A stretch of 64,000 nt of DNA from Casuarius casuarius (lineage: Eukaryota > Chordata > Aves > Casuariiformes > Casuariidae). The notes under the pieces are model-generated. The model ran no database searches and was not told the origin of the DNA. It saw nothing but the letters and a program-made list of their open reading frames with translations. Shown piece by piece: positions 61,901-64,000 of the stretch (positions are counted from its first letter, which is position 1; the number at the start of each line of letters is the position of its first letter). The translations under genes and the position numbers were made by a program. The DNA lies in NCBI GenBank assembly GCA_003342895.1, contig PTFA01000042.1:2014932-2078931 (forward strand), in the 5' to 3' direction.

Positions 61901-63350
61901 TGAGAGAGAGAAAACCTGTAGGTAGTCTGGATTTGAGGGTTTTTTGGGCCATATGTGAAAATACATGCCAATTGATTGTGGAATATGAATTCAGATTCTG
62001 TTTTAAGGTGAGATGGAAGATGTATGTAAAAGAGAGTGAGGCAGAGGCTGAGGTTCCGGTTGGGGAAGCAATAAAGGTGTTTAAGAAGGGAGTTGGGGAC
62101 ATGAGATTTGCACCACATTTTGGAGAGAATAAGGGCTTGTTCTAGGAGGAGGAGAGCCCAAGGTTGTAGTTGCACTCTGGTACACAGCAAGCAGTTGGGG
62201 TGCTAAGGCACCTAGATATCTTGTGAACATTTTTTAATCTCAAGATTTCCCCCTGCTTCCCCTTCACCGTAAGCATTGGCATGGTGGCTCTGCTCTTTTT
62301 CCCTGCCTTTCTCATACCCATGGCTGACTTTAGGCGTTAGCAAATTGGTAGCTTTTCCCCAGTGAAGCGTAGCAATGACCAAATAACTGTGTTTTTTCCC
62401 AGGGGCAGGGAAACAAATTTTTGCTTAGCATGTTTTGTCAGAACAACAGACCTGGGCCTGCGTGGTCTGACAAAGGTTTGGATTTGCGTGTGCTGCTGAG
62501 CAAAGAGTTGGTATGGAGGAAACTTTCCAGAAGCAGCAGCCACTGTCTCCAGTGCCCCTATTTCCTTAGCGGCAGCAGGCACAACAGTGCCTGCCCTGAC
62601 AGTCTGCCTGTCCTTGCCCTCTTGCCCCATGCTCATGTCCCAGATCTTCTGCTCTCCTGCTCATGGAGGGGTAGCAGCTCATGACACAGAGGAGGATGCA
62701 GGTTGTATCACATATGGAGAGAAAGGGCCCTGCACTGACATTAAGTCAGCTAGGCTAGACATACTTCTGCCCTGACCCAGGTCCCTGTAATCCAACTACC
62801 GCTTGCCTGTCATCTTCCCCCTGAATCACCTTAACCCTTCCCAGTCTTTTGCACTCTATTTCCAAGACATCCCCCTAACCTCCCTCTTCTCCCTCTGGTT
62901 CCTCTCATCCCATTCATCCTTCCCCTATGGAAGAAATTAAGTTTGCCCAGACCTCATCTGCCTCTTGTCCTTCTCAGGGACCCACTTCTCCCCATCAAGA
63001 TTACATTTTGCCACCCTACAAAACTCCATTATTTTGTGCTTACTCTGCTCTCACCCTCTGATATATCTTCGCTGAGAAGGCTGGCAAGGGCTTGGAGAAG
63101 GCGAAAACTGAGAAAGGGGACAAAAGGAAGGAAGGAAACAGGACCCCGCTCAAGGTGTGTGCCTCCTGCAAAGGCCTCAATACCATCGAACTGGATCAGG
63201 AATAGCAGAACTGAGGTTTATGGGACAGGACTGATGTGGAAAGGCAAAATGTGTTATTGCAACCAGCTGGGGAGAACAGACAGGGCGAGGGAAGGAGGAC
63301 TTCAAAACCTAGAACAAAAACTCAGTATGATCTCTCTTTTTAAAGAAAGC
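58921..63350. other. Intergenic sequence, no gene seen
   Basis: Pyrimidine-rich stretches lie at 58921-59150 and 62760-63010. The open frames, including 153 codons on the minus strand at 61729-62190 and 145 codons at 62943-63380, resemble nothing known. One unresolved base is at 61044. Parts of 60400-61150 are rich in TGTG/CATG words without forming a clear tandem repeat. Confidence 0.5.
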
Positions 63351-63354
63351 TCGT

Positions 63355-64000
63355 GCGTAGATATTTCCGGAATTTTCTAGGGTATTACGTGTATAAGGAA
63401 AAGGGATACGTCTGGATGGACCTAGCTGTGCTGTGGAAAAAATAAATATGATTGAAACAAGTCTGTCTTGCCGCAAGGCTCCTCAAATGTGCCTCTCTTC
63501 GGGATGCAGGCGGTTGCTGGTTCCCAGCACAGCTAGGGCTGGGAGCTGATGTCAGATGTGTTGCTGACAGAGGGCATCTGCACAGCTACAGTGTCGCTGG
63601 CCTTGATGGTCGTGTGTGAACCTAACGTAATCGCGTGCACCTAGCACCGCTGTTTTGGAAACGTCTGCCCATAAACTCCTCTGCCAGAAACACCCAGGCA
63701 TCAAGGCCAGGGATCATCCAGCCATGCAGCTGACACCTCTGTCTGTTGGGTACGTACGCACAGCCCTCAGCAGGCCACACACATCCACAGACATGTCTGT
63801 TAGCAAGCAACATGCACAGCCCGAGGATGGACACGCAACTGCGTAATTACTGTAAAAAAAAAAAAAAAACAAGAAAACCCTATACGTGCTTTACTGACGC
63901 GTGCTGCGAGGTGACACACACCTCGTGGTGCCTGCGAGGGGAGCGAGGTGTTTGCCGCCCTGTGCGCATGGAAGGTGACGTATTTCATGCAAGCGGTACC
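63355..64000. promoter_or_regulatory. CpG-rich shoulder at the right edge, possible start of a CpG island
   Basis: CpG is scarce from 1.05 to 63.3 kb. It becomes frequent here and reaches about 11 CpG in the last 118 bases, with GACGCGTG, GAGCGAGG and a CRE-like TGACGTA at 63977-63983. This is what the shoulder of a promoter island looks like. No exon is seen. The next gene by human synteny would be MRPS6/SLC5A3, which is inference. Confidence 0.4.
63854..63869 (+). repeat. A16 homopolymer
   Basis: Sixteen A followed by CAAGAAAACCC; no retroposed body is recognised to its left. Confidence 0.85.

Noticed and set aside
61722..62190. 126- and 153-codon minus-strand frames overlapping each other
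   Set aside because: Two frames are open over the same DNA, neither resembles a known protein, and plus-strand frames overlap too.
1050..64000. KCNE1, KCNE2, SLC5A3 or MRPS6 coding sequence, expected near ATP5PO by human synteny
   Set aside because: I looked for their characteristic open frames and N-termini and found none in the window.
1..64000. CRISPR arrays, bacterial operons, phage or rRNA/tRNA genes
   Set aside because: No regularly spaced direct repeats, ribosome-binding sites with packed genes, or RNA gene signatures; all evidence points to vertebrate nuclear DNA.

Overview
This is a vertebrate nuclear window, almost certainly from a bird. It has about one gene end in 64 kb, GT-AG introns, a CpG island at the only recognised promoter, and strong CpG depletion elsewhere. 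It also carries a CR1 LINE with the avian-type 3' end (ATTCTGTGATTCT) and scattered old MIR-like SINE relics. The species cannot be named from the sequence.

Left edge (1-1050): the 5' end of a minus-strand gene that I read as ATP5PO (OSCP, the peripheral-stalk subunit of mitochondrial ATP synthase). Exons 1-3 are visible at 628-657, 395-445 and 180-290. They join in phase 0 to encode the first 64 residues, including the mitochondrial presequence; the rest lies beyond the left edge. The promoter is a TATA-less CpG island. It carries a YY1 site over the start codon, an exact NRF-1 12-mer, a CRE half-site and two ZNF143/STAF-type motifs 44 bp apart, which suits a nuclear gene for oxidative phosphorylation.

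Middle (about 1.05-54.1 kb): I find no protein-coding gene. The many short open frames look like chance. The stretch holds eroded MIR-like SINEs on both strands, several fossil palindromic (MITE-like) repeats, simple repeats, a 40-nt Z-DNA-prone tract, an RFX X-box palindrome and a 27-bp-arm inverted repeat at 45.4 kb.

Repeat cluster (54.1-58.9 kb): an ancient CR1/L3-type LINE lies antisense at about 54.12-56.11 kb and may extend further. A much younger 5'-truncated CR1 in sense follows at about 57.36-58.92 kb. Its reverse-transcriptase domain reads through with the catalytic motifs intact, but later frame breaks make it a dead copy.

Right edge (58.9-64 kb): no gene is recognised. CpG density climbs from about 63.35 kb and is high in the last 120 bp, as if a CpG island begins just past the edge. 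In human the ATP5PO flank on this side leads to MRPS6/SLC5A3, so one of those is a reasonable guess for the next gene; no exon of either is visible. I did not find a new biological system. The observations most worth checking are the 45.4 kb hairpin, the ATP5PO promoter and start choice, and the CpG-rich right border.
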